Assembly: GCA_964529305.1 (NCBI GenBank)
Contig: CAZGUX010000197.1
Location: 44,222 to 108,221, forward strand
Direction of reading: 5' to 3'
Source: CAZGUX01 sp964529305
GTDB taxonomy: Bacteria > Acidobacteriota > Terriglobia > Bryobacterales > Bryobacteraceae
Length of the DNA: 64,000 bases
In this document: in pieces, positions 8,599-17,188 of the stretch
How positions within the stretch are numbered: position 1 is the first letter of the stretch
How the letters are laid out: each line of letters starts with the position of its first letter
Position numbers and translations under genes: made by a program
The notes under the pieces: model-generated
Databases searched by the model: none
What the model saw: only the letters and a program-made list of their open reading frames with translations
What the model was told of the DNA's origin: nothing

Positions 8599-10656
8599 AT
8601 GAGAGCACCAATCCCCCTCCTGCTGATGACCGCCGGGCTGACTGCAGCCTTTGGCCAGACCGAACCGGATCCGAAGCCCGTCATCTCGCCGGTGTACACG
8701 AGCATCGTCATCACGGCCTCCCCGGTCGAGCCTTCCATCGACCGCCGCAACGCCGAGGTGTTTCAGCAGACCCTGTTCTCGCGTGATGACCAGGTGTTTC
8801 ACCAGCTCAATGCGGGAATCAACGCCGGCCAGCACGAGGGCGGCGGCAAGTCGATTGAAGTCCGCCGGTTCGGCTTCAACCTCGACCACGGGGGCGTGAA
8901 CGGCGGCCTGAAAGTGCTGGTCGACAACATCCAGCAGAACCAGACGACGCAAGGGCACGGGCAGGGATACCTCGGCTCGCTGAAGAGCCTGAGCCCGGAA
9001 CTCATCCAGGAAGCCAACATCATCAACGGCCCCTTCAGCGCCGAGTACGGGGACTTCAGCGGTTTGGGCGTCGTCCACATCCGGCTCCGCGAGTCCTTCC
9101 CCGACCAGTGGACGGCGCGGATTCAGGGCGGCTCGTTCAACACCCAGCGGGGGTTTCTCGCGTTCAGCCCGGACCTGCGGGACACCGATGCTCTGTTCTC
9201 CTACGAGGGATCGCACACGGACGGGCCGTTTCTGAAACCGCTCGACTACCGGCGCGACAACCTGACCGGCAACGTCACCCGGCGGATTGGCGAACGCCGG
9301 AGTTTCTCGGTGAAGTACAACGCCGCCCGGAACGACTATTCTTCGTCGGGGCAGATCCCGCTGAACGAAGTGATCGCCGGACGCCTCGACCGGTTCGGGT
9401 ACCTGGATTCCGGAGAAGGCGGGCGTATCCGTTCCGGCACCCTCGCCCTGTATCATCGGCTGGAGCAGGCGAACGGCGCTGTTTGGAAGTTCGACGGCTT
9501 TGTGAGCCGGTCGCTGTTCGACCTGTATTCCAACTTCACGTTCTTCCTGAACGATCCGGAGAACGGCGACGCTATCCAGCAGCACGACTCGCGCCTGCAG
9601 CAAGGCGCGAACGCCCAGTATCTGCGGCCTCACCGGCTCTTCGGGGCGCAAAGCCTGCTGACGGCGGGCGGCAACTTCCACGACAACCAGATCAACGTCG
9701 GGCTCTATCCCCGGATCGACCGGGTTCCTCTTGGCGTCACCACGCGGGCCAATGCGCGTGTGACTAACGGCGCAGGCTACGTGCAGGATTCGCTCAGCTT
9801 CTTTTCCGGCCGGCTTCTGCTGAACGGCGGACTCCGCTACGACCTGTTCCGTTTCGACGTGAAAGACCGCGTCGAGCCTGTCCTCAGCCTCGCGGAAACC
9901 CAGGGACGAGTTCAGCCCAAGTTCAGCCTGGCCTATACGCCGATCCAACGCCTTCCGCTGACGCTGCACGCCAACTATGGCCGCGGCATTTCCTCGATCG
10001 ACGCGCGCAGCATCCTGCAATCGCCGGGCGGGACAAAAGTCGCCACCACCGACTTCTATCAGCTTGGGGCCGCGTCCCGGTTTTCCCGTTTCGCCGTCTC
10101 GTCGGACTTGTTTCTGATCGATCGCTCGAACGAACTGGTCTACGTGGCGGATGACGGGACGCTGGAGTTTCTCGGCCCCAGCCGCGCGTACGGGTTTGAA
10201 GCCAAGGCCTCGGTCGATCTCACGCGGCGGCTGAGCTTCAGTGCCGGAGTGACCAAGGTCGGCAACGGCTTTTACCGCGGCACGTTCCCCCGCCTGTATG
10301 TCGATCGAGCGCCACATTTCGTGGCCAACGCCGGCCTCACCCTGGCGGCGTGGCGCGGATGGAGCGGGTCGCTGCGGTTGCGCGCTATCAACCATTACCG
10401 TCTTGATGGGGAGGATCCGGAACTGTTGGCGGCGGGTCACACGGTGGTTGATTTCAGCATGGTGCGCCGCATCCGGCGCGGCATCGATTTCAACTTTGCG
10501 ATCGACAACCTGACCGATCGGTCGTATTACGAGACACAGAACTACCTCGAGTCCCGCCCCTTCCGCGGTGCACCGCCGGCGTTCAGCATCCACGCGACTC
10601 CGGGGTATCCTCGGACGATCACGGCCGGCCTGACATTCCGCTTTCGCGGAAAGTGA
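8599..10656 (+). CDS. TonB-dependent outer-membrane receptor
   Basis: A 685-residue receptor with signal peptide MRAPIPLLLMTAGLTAAFGQ. A GTG at 8581 could add six residues. The plug domain covers about residues 30-150, with VLVDNIQQNQ, ELIQEANIINGPFSAEYGDFSGLGVVHI being its typical end. The remaining sequence is alternating beta-strands of a 22-strand barrel, closing with the aromatic-rich YPRTITAGLTFRFRGK. No N-terminal carboxypeptidase-like domain is present, unlike Oar-type receptors. It is monocistronic and the substrate is not evident; no siderophore or sugar genes adjoin it directly. Confidence 0.88.
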   Translation: MRAPIPLLLMTAGLTAAFGQTEPDPKPVISPVYTSIVITASPVEPSIDRRNAEVFQQTLFSRDDQVFHQLNAGINAGQHEGGGKSIEVRRFGFNLDHGGVNGGLKVLVDNIQQNQTTQGHGQGYLGSLKSLSPELIQEANIINGPFSAEYGDFSGLGVVHIRLRESFPDQWTARIQGGSFNTQRGFLAFSPDLRDTDALFSYEGSHTDGPFLKPLDYRRDNLTGNVTRRIGERRSFSVKYNAARNDYSSSGQIPLNEVIAGRLDRFGYLDSGEGGRIRSGTLALYHRLEQANGAVWKFDGFVSRSLFDLYSNFTFFLNDPENGDAIQQHDSRLQQGANAQYLRPHRLFGAQSLLTAGGNFHDNQINVGLYPRIDRVPLGVTTRANARVTNGAGYVQDSLSFFSGRLLLNGGLRYDLFRFDVKDRVEPVLSLAETQGRVQPKFSLAYTPIQRLPLTLHANYGRGISSIDARSILQSPGGTKVATTDFYQLGAASRFSRFAVSSDLFLIDRSNELVYVADDGTLEFLGPSRAYGFEAKASVDLTRRLSFSAGVTKVGNGFYRGTFPRLYVDRAPHFVANAGLTLAAWRGWSGSLRLRAINHYRLDGEDPELLAAGHTVVDFSMVRRIRRGIDFNFAIDNLTDRSYYETQNYLESRPFRGAPPAFSIHATPGYPRTITAGLTFRFRGK

Positions 10657-10710
10657 CGCTTTCGGCACAAGACCATCGATTGCTGAAGCTCGCGGCTCGG
10701 AAGAAAAGAC

Positions 10711-10735
10711 AACCCGCGCGCTCACGCGCGCGGTT
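10711..10735 (+). terminator. Possible terminator hairpin after the TonB receptor
   Basis: AACCCGCGCGC and GCGCGCGGTT form a GC-rich stem of about 10 pairs with one bulge and a 3-4 base loop, about 55 bases past the stop. There is no T-run. Confidence 0.35.
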
Positions 10736-10774
10736 CGATGCCAAGTACCCTCAACTGGCCCGCGGCGCGCGAGA

Positions 10775-10846
10775 CTCCGAACCGCGGGCGTTAGCCCGAG
10801 CGTTGTACAACAGCAGAACGCGTGGGCTAACGCCTGCGGTTCGGAG
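10775..10846. repeat. 72-bp intergenic inverted repeat
   Basis: Two 30-base arms starting CTCCGAACCGC and ending GCGGTTCGGAG face each other across a 12-base loop with about three mismatches. Both arms contain GGCGTTAGCCC. The imperfect but compensable pairing suggests a folded mobile unit or REP-like element. Confidence 0.75.
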
Positions 10847-10864
10847 CACAGTGCCGGCCGAGCC

Positions 10865-11638
10865 CTAGCCCTGAAACAGCCTCTGCGCCGTCAATCTGCG
10901 GATCTTTTCTTTCACACCTTCGCTGACTTCCAGGATCTCGAGCTTGGCCAGCGCCGGTTCCGGGTAGTGAAACGGCATCCCCGTGCCGAACACGACACGG
11001 TCCTCGCCGAGATTCGCGATCAACTGTCCAATCTCATTCGAAATCTCGGCGGTGAGCAAGGCGATGTCGATCACGTAATTGGCCGGCAGCCCATTGTTCT
11101 TCCGGCCCAGGATCGACGCCGTATATCCCGATCCGTTCACCAGGACAAAGCGGGCCCGAGGAGTTGCCCGGACCAGTGCTGCGATCTCGTCGAAGTCGAC
11201 ATTGGGCACATCGACCAGCCAACTCTGCTGACGCCGGTCCTCCACCCGGATCGGAATCGAGATCAGCATCCGGTGCTCGGCGGCTGCGTTCACCAGTTCC
11301 AGCGCGCGAGGGTCGTTCAGACGGTACTGGTGCCAGCGCGGATACAGCCGGACGCCGCCCATACCGAACTCTTCCCGGCAGATCCGCAGATCGTCCCGCC
11401 ACCCCGCATACACCGGATTCAGTACGGCCAGGGGAATCAGGCGTCCCGCGTGGCCTTTCACCTGTGCCGCAACCTCCTCGTTGCCGGAGTTCGCGTTGCG
11501 GTAGGTGATGGCGGCCGCGCTCGACACGAGCGCCTCCTGAATGCCCGCGCGATCCATCAGGCGCAACAGTCCCCCGGCGTCGTTATAGCGCAACTGCCGG
11601 AACGCGAAATGGCCGAGGTAGGCATTGACGTCGATCAT
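10865..11638 (-). CDS. Amidohydrolase-superfamily protein (amidohydrolase_2 type)
   Basis: A 257-residue TIM-barrel-type protein beginning MIDVNAYLGHFAFRQL. In the family the first motif is usually D.(H/D).H; here it is DVNAYLG, so the usual first metal-binding histidine pair is absent. The end FGTGMPFHYPEPALAKLE sits where the catalytic D/G-S-D-P-H motif is expected. It therefore may lack full hydrolase chemistry. The start overlaps by 4 bases (ATGA) the stop of the upstream Tat-exported amidohydrolase at 11635-12495, so the two are coupled and may form a pair. The substrate is unknown. Confidence 0.75.
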   Translation of the reverse strand: MIDVNAYLGHFAFRQLRYNDAGGLLRLMDRAGIQEALVSSAAAITYRNANSGNEEVAAQVKGHAGRLIPLAVLNPVYAGWRDDLRICREEFGMGGVRLYPRWHQYRLNDPRALELVNAAAEHRMLISIPIRVEDRRQQSWLVDVPNVDFDEIAALVRATPRARFVLVNGSGYTASILGRKNNGLPANYVIDIALLTAEISNEIGQLIANLGEDRVVFGTGMPFHYPEPALAKLEILEVSEGVKEKIRRLTAQRLFQG

Positions 11639-12495
11639 CGCACGCCCCTCCGGCCCAGGATCTTCTGGAAATTGGCTCCCAGGATCGCGCGCCTGTCGGC
11701 CTCGGGAATCTGCGCTCCCCGCATGCGGCCGACACTCGCCGTCATCGACAGGTCGGTGGCGAACAGAAGCCGCTCTGTCCCCAGGACGCGATGTGCCATC
11801 TCCACGACCCCTTCATCGGCCACGCTGCCGCTGGTATCCAGATACACGCTGGGCGCATTGCGAAGCGACTTGATCTCCCACTCCCAATCGCCCCCGCCGC
11901 AGATGTGCGCGCAGATCAGCAGGGCCTCGGGGTACCGGCGCGCCAACTCCGCAAGATGGCTGCCGTCGCTGATCCTCGGCTGGGGCGTCGACAGCCACAT
12001 TGTGTGCCCAGCGTGATGCAGAATCGGAATCCGCAGGCGGATCGCCAGTTCGACCACCGGGTACACCACCGGTTCATTGGCGAAGTAGGTGTTGTAGAGC
12101 TTGATGCCGATGAAGCCACGCTCCTCGATCGACCGGCGAACCTCCTTCAGCGCCTCCCGGCCGTGACCCGGATTCACGAAGCAATAGCCGAGAACGCGGC
12201 CGGGGAACCGCCGCATCGCTTCCGCCACCCAGTCGTTGCACTGGCGAAACAACTCCGGCGTAGCGTCGCGTTTGTCGGTGAGAATCGAGCAGCACAGTTG
12301 GTCGATGCCGAGCTTGTCGGCGGCGTCCACCATCTTTCGGTCCAGGTCGGACCAGTTGGCGATGCTGTGGTGGGTCAGGTGGGTGTGACAGTCGATGACC
12401 TTGGCGCCCGAGATGGCTGCGCCCATCGGCGCGGCTGCCAACCCTGAAACAAAACTCCGGCGTGAGAGAGAAGCGATGCCCGCATGTTTGGACAT
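11635..12495 (-). CDS. Tat-exported amidohydrolase
   Basis: A 286-residue protein starting at MSKHAGIASLSRRSFVSG, with a twin-arginine signal at residues 12-13. The sequence upstream of 12495 in the same frame contains a repeat and is not part of the gene. The metal site begins with DCHTHL (His37, His39), followed by GIKLYNTYFAN, HHAGH near 160, ICAHICGG near 195 and FATDLSM near 250, all as expected for amidohydrolase_2 (decarboxylase/lactonase-like) enzymes. It heads a coupled two-gene operon with 10865-11638. The intact site here contrasts with the degenerate partner. The substrate is unknown. Confidence 0.85.
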   Translation of the reverse strand: MSKHAGIASLSRRSFVSGLAAAPMGAAISGAKVIDCHTHLTHHSIANWSDLDRKMVDAADKLGIDQLCCSILTDKRDATPELFRQCNDWVAEAMRRFPGRVLGYCFVNPGHGREALKEVRRSIEERGFIGIKLYNTYFANEPVVYPVVELAIRLRIPILHHAGHTMWLSTPQPRISDGSHLAELARRYPEALLICAHICGGGDWEWEIKSLRNAPSVYLDTSGSVADEGVVEMAHRVLGTERLLFATDLSMTASVGRMRGAQIPEADRRAILGANFQKILGRRGVR

Positions 12496-12517
12496 TTCAG
12501 GTTCCAGCGTTGGCTGG

Positions 12518-12546
12518 TCGGAGACCGGCGTGGCGCCGGTCTCCGA
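12518..12546. repeat. Palindrome of the GGTCTCCGACCGGCG family
   Basis: CGGAGACCGGCG, TGG and CGCCGGTCTCCG form a perfect 12-base stem with a three-base loop (13 pairs with the flanking T-A). A related but rearranged copy is at 28313-28346. Confidence 0.75.
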
Positions 12547-12581
12547 TCGGCGCTTCGAAGGGCCATTATAGTTGGACCGTT

Positions 12582-14948
12582 CTACCAGCGCACCGTGGTC
12601 TTGCGGCCTTCGGTTTCGCCGCGCAGCCAGAGATAGAGTGGCGCATGTGGGGCGGGAGCCGGCCAGGGCATCGTGATGGACAGAGTCTGCGCGCCTCCGG
12701 GCGCGGCGGCCGGGAGTTCCGTGACCCGGAGTCCGGAGTCCGCGCTCCAGCCCACTCGCTCGATCCACTCGAGGTCGCTGCCTTCCAGCACACCGGCAAA
12801 CCCGGCGTCGCCGCTCTTCTCATCGGTCAGGCGGAAGCGGGCAATGCGAGGAACCCGGACAACCTGTCCCAGGGTTACCGGGTCCGAGTTCCCCTCCGGA
12901 TCCGTGGCGATCCGGAGGACGAGGCGGCAGCCAGGCTGCCCGACCAGTCCCGGATCGATCACCACGTAGAGCGAGTCGGCCGCCGACCGCTCCGCCCGCA
13001 GGCCTTCCACTCGTCCACCCACACGGACGCGTTTGCGGGCCAGTTCCGCGGTGGCGTCGTCGCAGCCGGCTTCGACCATCGCCTGCGGCTTCACGTGAGC
13101 GACCGTCAACCCGAAGCTGGCCGGCAAATGCGCGCCCAGTTCGTCGTTCTTCAGCGCAATCGCCGATTCCGCGGGACGGGACGGCCGCACGTGGGTCACT
13201 CGCGGACGCGGACCCACCACATCGATGGCCGAGGGCAGGGGAGTGGGATCTTCCAGGTCCCGCAGGTACACCCGGAAGGCAAGTTTGTCCCCGGGTTTCG
13301 CCGCGGCAGCCAGCACGCCGCGGACGCGAAGGTACGTAGCCGTTCGCGATTCGATTTCAAAGGCCGCTCCCTCGGCTTCGATTCTCGTGATCGCATCCAG
13401 CCGCTCGCCCTTGAGCGCGATCGCCTGGCCGCGTTCCCCCACGTTCAGCCGGAGCGGAAGGTTGGTGAATCGGGGTGGTTCGGGGCGAACCGGAATCGTG
13501 ATCTCCTGCCGGTCGTTTCCCGCCTGGACCAACACGAGACGGACAGGGCCCGGCGCCAGCTTAGAGGTATCGATGTCGACCGCCAGCGTCGATTGCGGCC
13601 CGCCTCGAAAGCCCTTTGGCAGCCGGAACGCCGCCTCGAGGCCTTCCTGCTCCACTCGCTCGACAAACTCGAAGTCCGCGCCTTCCAGGTCGACGGTCAC
13701 TTTCCCGCGACCGGCGATCAGCTTCGGCTTGGAATTGCGCGCCAGCCTCACCGGTTTCAGGTCGGAGAGAGGCCGGACGTCCACCTCGACTTTGGTATCG
13801 AACGAGTTCCAATCCCAGATGCCTTCCAACTGGTGACGGCCGGGTGAGAATTGGTCCGCGGGGAACGCCGCGTCCAGCACGGGTTTGCCCGGCACGGTCA
13901 GGACCTTCGCCGACACCCTCCGCCCATCGGGCGTCACCCACTGCCAGTGCCGGACACGATCGAGCAACGCTGCATCCGCCGTGACGGCCAGCCGTGACGT
14001 AGCTCCGAGCGGAACCGGCGCGGGGCCGGCAAGAGCGACCGCCGGAGGCTGGACGCCCGGAAAGTTTCGGGCCCACAGGTAGGCCGGCCGGGTTCGGGCG
14101 GACGGCGGGGCGTGTTTGGCGCACAAGGTAAGGGCTTCGCCGCCGCCCAACTGCGCGAACGACGATCGCAACTCCAGCCGCGGAAACAGCAGCGTGTGGA
14201 GGTTCGTCAACAGCGCGGCGCCGCCCGCGCCCAAGCCGACCGTGCTTCCGAAGAAAAGTCCCGCCACCGACGCGGCCAGGCTCGCCGATTGCTGGAGCCG
14301 CGCGTGCGGTTCCGTGCGCAGCGGATCGTAGGTGGACAGGGCCGGGTTCACCGCGCGAAGCAGCGTCAACGTCTGTTCGTCCGGCGGCGCGGCGCGATTC
14401 AGCCGGGCGCCCGTTCCATATTGAGTGGCAAAGCTTCGGACCGCGACATCGAGATCCTGCCCCAGGTTCCGGTTGACGTCGGAGAGCGCCCGCAGAATTG
14501 CCTCGGTCTGCGCGGTTTGTTCCGCGTATCGGGCCAGTTGGTTCAGCACCTCGCGGTCGCGCTCGCCCACTTGTTCGATCTTGCCGCGATCCAGTCCTTC
14601 CGGCCCCCAAACGATCGCGGCTAGCGATACGTCAAAGGGCACGGTCCACTCGGCAGTGGCGGCCGCCGGCTTGGATTCAAGCAGCCGCAACGGGCCCTGA
14701 TTCGTGGGGGCCACCAGCAGGGACAACTCGCCCTTCTGCGGCGTTGCGCTAGACGTGGGGAAATACAGCAGCCGGGTTCCGGCGGGCAAATGATTCAGGC
14801 TTTGGATCGGGAGAGCCGCACCACCTTCAGGGGCAACCGCCATCAGGCGGAGTTCCGCCACCGGCAAGCCGGAAGGACAGGTCCCCGCGCCATCGAGTGG
14901 TAGTGCCAACAACGACGCAAGGACCCAAAGGCTTCGCAACATTCGCAA
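12582..14948 (-). CDS. Large secreted protein of unknown function
   Basis: A 788-residue protein with signal peptide MRMLRSLWVLASLLALPLDGAG. A helical region at about 125-230 (EQVGERDREVLNQLARYAEQTAQTE...) may be a short coiled coil. A hydrophobic glycine-rich stretch near 227-250 (SLAASVAGLFFGSTVGLGAGGAALL) may be a second membrane contact. The rest reads as repeated beta-sandwich domains with phrases such as IVERVEQEGLE, LVLVQAG and SALDVVGPRPRVTHVRPS. This resembles envelope proteins seen only in Acidobacteria. No catalytic motif is recognised. It stands alone between two intergenic repeats. Confidence 0.7.
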   Translation of the reverse strand: MRMLRSLWVLASLLALPLDGAGTCPSGLPVAELRLMAVAPEGGAALPIQSLNHLPAGTRLLYFPTSSATPQKGELSLLVAPTNQGPLRLLESKPAAATAEWTVPFDVSLAAIVWGPEGLDRGKIEQVGERDREVLNQLARYAEQTAQTEAILRALSDVNRNLGQDLDVAVRSFATQYGTGARLNRAAPPDEQTLTLLRAVNPALSTYDPLRTEPHARLQQSASLAASVAGLFFGSTVGLGAGGAALLTNLHTLLFPRLELRSSFAQLGGGEALTLCAKHAPPSARTRPAYLWARNFPGVQPPAVALAGPAPVPLGATSRLAVTADAALLDRVRHWQWVTPDGRRVSAKVLTVPGKPVLDAAFPADQFSPGRHQLEGIWDWNSFDTKVEVDVRPLSDLKPVRLARNSKPKLIAGRGKVTVDLEGADFEFVERVEQEGLEAAFRLPKGFRGGPQSTLAVDIDTSKLAPGPVRLVLVQAGNDRQEITIPVRPEPPRFTNLPLRLNVGERGQAIALKGERLDAITRIEAEGAAFEIESRTATYLRVRGVLAAAAKPGDKLAFRVYLRDLEDPTPLPSAIDVVGPRPRVTHVRPSRPAESAIALKNDELGAHLPASFGLTVAHVKPQAMVEAGCDDATAELARKRVRVGGRVEGLRAERSAADSLYVVIDPGLVGQPGCRLVLRIATDPEGNSDPVTLGQVVRVPRIARFRLTDEKSGDAGFAGVLEGSDLEWIERVGWSADSGLRVTELPAAAPGGAQTLSITMPWPAPAPHAPLYLWLRGETEGRKTTVRW

Positions 14949-15061
14949 GGACGGATGAACCCGTTGGCCAATTCGGCCCGATCACGCGTTCATATCTTAC
15001 AGACGCGTGGCGGGTGAGAAAAGTTGGCCTTGAATACCAACAAATCGCGTGGGGCCTAAAG

Positions 15062-15095
15062 GGCGCGCTGAAGCGCGCCGCGGACTAAAGTCCGC
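15062..15095. repeat. Double-hairpin intergenic repeat (ACTAAAGT family)
   Basis: GGCGCGC-TGAA-GCGCGCC is followed without a gap by GCGGACT-AA-AGTCCGC, giving two perfect 7-base stems side by side. The same unit recurs at 39282-39320. Confidence 0.8.
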
Positions 15096-15113
15096 ACCAC
15101 ATAGGGCGTGCCA

Positions 15114-15602
15114 CTAACTCCACTCGGGCGCTGGCCGGCCCTTCCACAGCCAAACGATGAAATCCAGGATCGGCGTCTTCCCTCCCAGTTCCCTCAGGCG
15201 CACGGCGTTCTGCGACCGGTGACCCAGACTATGTAGCGCCGACTGCGTGAGCGCCTCCGCCACCGTGATCTGGATGGGAGGCTCCTGAAACCAGGGCAGC
15301 GTGACAATCTCGCCCAACCGCGCGTCCAGGTCGCCCGCCAGGAAGTCCTCGTACCCTTGATGGTTCTGCCGTATTTGCTCCCGCAGGAGTCGCGGTTCCG
15401 CCGTGGGCGGCAGAGACAAGCGCTCGACCGACTCGCCGCGCGCGACGCGCAAAAAGACGTACTGAACTTGCGCGATGTGGTGCAGCCGTTTGCGGAGCGC
15501 CTGATCCTCCAGCGCCGCGGGACAGGCGTCCAGTGCCTTCCAGTATTCGGCATCGGCCCATGCCTGGTGGCGGTGGAGGTCCCGCAGATCGTGAACGTTC
15601 AT
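15114..15602 (-). CDS. DinB-family protein
   Basis: A 162-residue four-helix-bundle protein of the DinB/YfiT type, often metal-dependent thiol transferases or hydrolases. It starts MNVHDLRDLHRHQAWADAEYW, where His11 is the usual first metal ligand. LHHIAQVQYVFLRVARG near 44 and SALHSLGHRSQNAVRLRELG near 130 supply the other histidines. A good ribosome site (AAGGAAG) lies 8 bases upstream. The gene before it ends 20 bases away, so co-transcription is likely. The substrate is unknown. Confidence 0.85.
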   Translation of the reverse strand: MNVHDLRDLHRHQAWADAEYWKALDACPAALEDQALRKRLHHIAQVQYVFLRVARGESVERLSLPPTAEPRLLREQIRQNHQGYEDFLAGDLDARLGEIVTLPWFQEPPIQITVAEALTQSALHSLGHRSQNAVRLRELGGKTPILDFIVWLWKGRPAPEWS

Positions 15603-15621
15603 ACGATTTCTTCCTTTCGGC

Positions 15622-17013
15622 TTACGCGCGACGGAAAACCCCGCGATCGCGAATGAGTTCGGCGACATCGGGCGGAACCTGGTCCACCCACGACGGATCG
15701 CCCGTGCGAATCTTGTGGAGCACGTCCGCGGGCTGAATGGAAAGGTACTCGGGCGTGTACTTCCGAATCCCCTCGATCGATCCGTTCTCCACGAGGTGCG
15801 AATACAGGTGCCGCAGGTTCGGCGCAACCTCCATGGTCTCGACAGTGACCACACGCCCGTCCTGGAGCATCGGATAGACGTAGAGCTTCAGCCCGTTCCG
15901 GAACAGCCTCCCGAACGATTCCAGGATCCCACCTTCCAGATGGTCGTAGTATTTTTCGTTGAAGATCTCGAGCAGGCTGGGCACGCCGAGACCCATCGCG
16001 ACCATCTTCTTCGTGTAGCGGAACAGGTGCTGGGCCAGCCGGTAATACTCGGCGAAATTCGAGACCATCATCGACACGCCGACCGGGCTTAGCGTGTCAA
16101 CGCGGTCCAGGAAGTCCTGCTTGTCGATGGTCCCCTCCACCTTCAGGTGACTCATGGTCATCTCGAAGATCGGGACCACCTGCCCGGCATCCACGGCAGG
16201 TTCCTTCAGGAAAAGCTCGTAGGCTTGCCGCAGCAGTTCGGCCGTCGCGAGGGTGACCGGCCGGAAGCTGCCTCTCCCTACGATCACGGGCTTCTGGTAG
16301 AGGGCTTCGGAAAGCTCCACCGGCTCGCCCTTCGCATCGAACATCGCCGCGCCCGACAAGCCGAGTTGCACCAGGTGCAGGGTCATCAGGCGGTTGTCCA
16401 CGGACTGGAAGGCGGGTCCCGAGAACGAGATCATGTCGATCTCCATCTGGCCCGAACCGAGGTTGTCGGCGAGCGAGCCGATCAGGGCTTCCGGGTCCTG
16501 CCAGAGATCCTTGGCCGCGGACACCAGGTTGACCCCCAGAATCCCCAGCGTGTCCTGCTGCTGGTGGTTCTCGCGATCGAGCAGGCGGACGTGAATCAGA
16601 ATGTCGGAAGGCGCGCCGCGCGGCTCGGTCTGGAAGCGGATGCCCAGCCAGCCGCGGCCTTCTTCCTTGCGTGAGAAACTGGTGGCCGCGACGGTGTCGG
16701 CGAAGGCGAAGAACCGCGACGTCTCGCCGCGGCTGGCATCCAGGCGCTCGATCAGCCGGCGATATTCATAGTCCAGCATCTCCTGAAGCCGCTGCCGGCT
16801 GACGTAGCGGCGGGCAGGGCCGTAGATGGCATCGCTGAACTTCATGTCGTAGGCCGACATGGCCTTGGCGACCGTGCCGGCCGCGGCGCCGACTCGAAAG
16901 AACCAGTGAGCTACCTCCTGTCCGGCGCCGATCTCCGCGATGACGCCGTAAAACGACTTGTCCAGATTGACCTGGAGCGCTTTGTGGTGCGTAGGCGGAA
17001 CCTCTCGCGTCAT
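15622..17013 (-). CDS. Conserved protein of unknown function
   Basis: A 463-residue soluble protein with no signal peptide or membrane helix. The N-terminal block KALQVNLDKSFYGVIAEIGA, then GQEVAHWFFRVGAAAGTVAK and SAYDMKFSDAIYG, marks a strongly conserved family that I recognise from cyanobacteria and other phyla but for which I know no established function. The middle is hydrophilic (LLDRENHQQQDTLGILGVNL) and the end regular alpha/beta. It is probably co-transcribed with the DinB gene 19 bases downstream. No nucleotide-binding motif is certain. Confidence 0.75.
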   Translation of the reverse strand: MTREVPPTHHKALQVNLDKSFYGVIAEIGAGQEVAHWFFRVGAAAGTVAKAMSAYDMKFSDAIYGPARRYVSRQRLQEMLDYEYRRLIERLDASRGETSRFFAFADTVAATSFSRKEEGRGWLGIRFQTEPRGAPSDILIHVRLLDRENHQQQDTLGILGVNLVSAAKDLWQDPEALIGSLADNLGSGQMEIDMISFSGPAFQSVDNRLMTLHLVQLGLSGAAMFDAKGEPVELSEALYQKPVIVGRGSFRPVTLATAELLRQAYELFLKEPAVDAGQVVPIFEMTMSHLKVEGTIDKQDFLDRVDTLSPVGVSMMVSNFAEYYRLAQHLFRYTKKMVAMGLGVPSLLEIFNEKYYDHLEGGILESFGRLFRNGLKLYVYPMLQDGRVVTVETMEVAPNLRHLYSHLVENGSIEGIRKYTPEYLSIQPADVLHKIRTGDPSWVDQVPPDVAELIRDRGVFRRA

Positions 17014-17188
17014 GACGTGTCTCAGGATACCGCACGCTTCGTTCGGACGGCGCCCGCCGGCCCTCGCACCTACCTCACATACGGCTGATTGGGCCGATGC
17101 AGCAGCCCACGCAGGTGAAGCGGAGCGTCAGGCCGCCTCACGGCGGCCGCTCTTCTGGCTCTGTTCTGCAGTCCCTGGGATCGAAGCC

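Noticed and set aside
8584..10725. A 713-codon minus-strand frame opposite the TonB receptor
   Set aside because: The sense strand has signal peptide, plug and barrel; the antisense protein has none of these.
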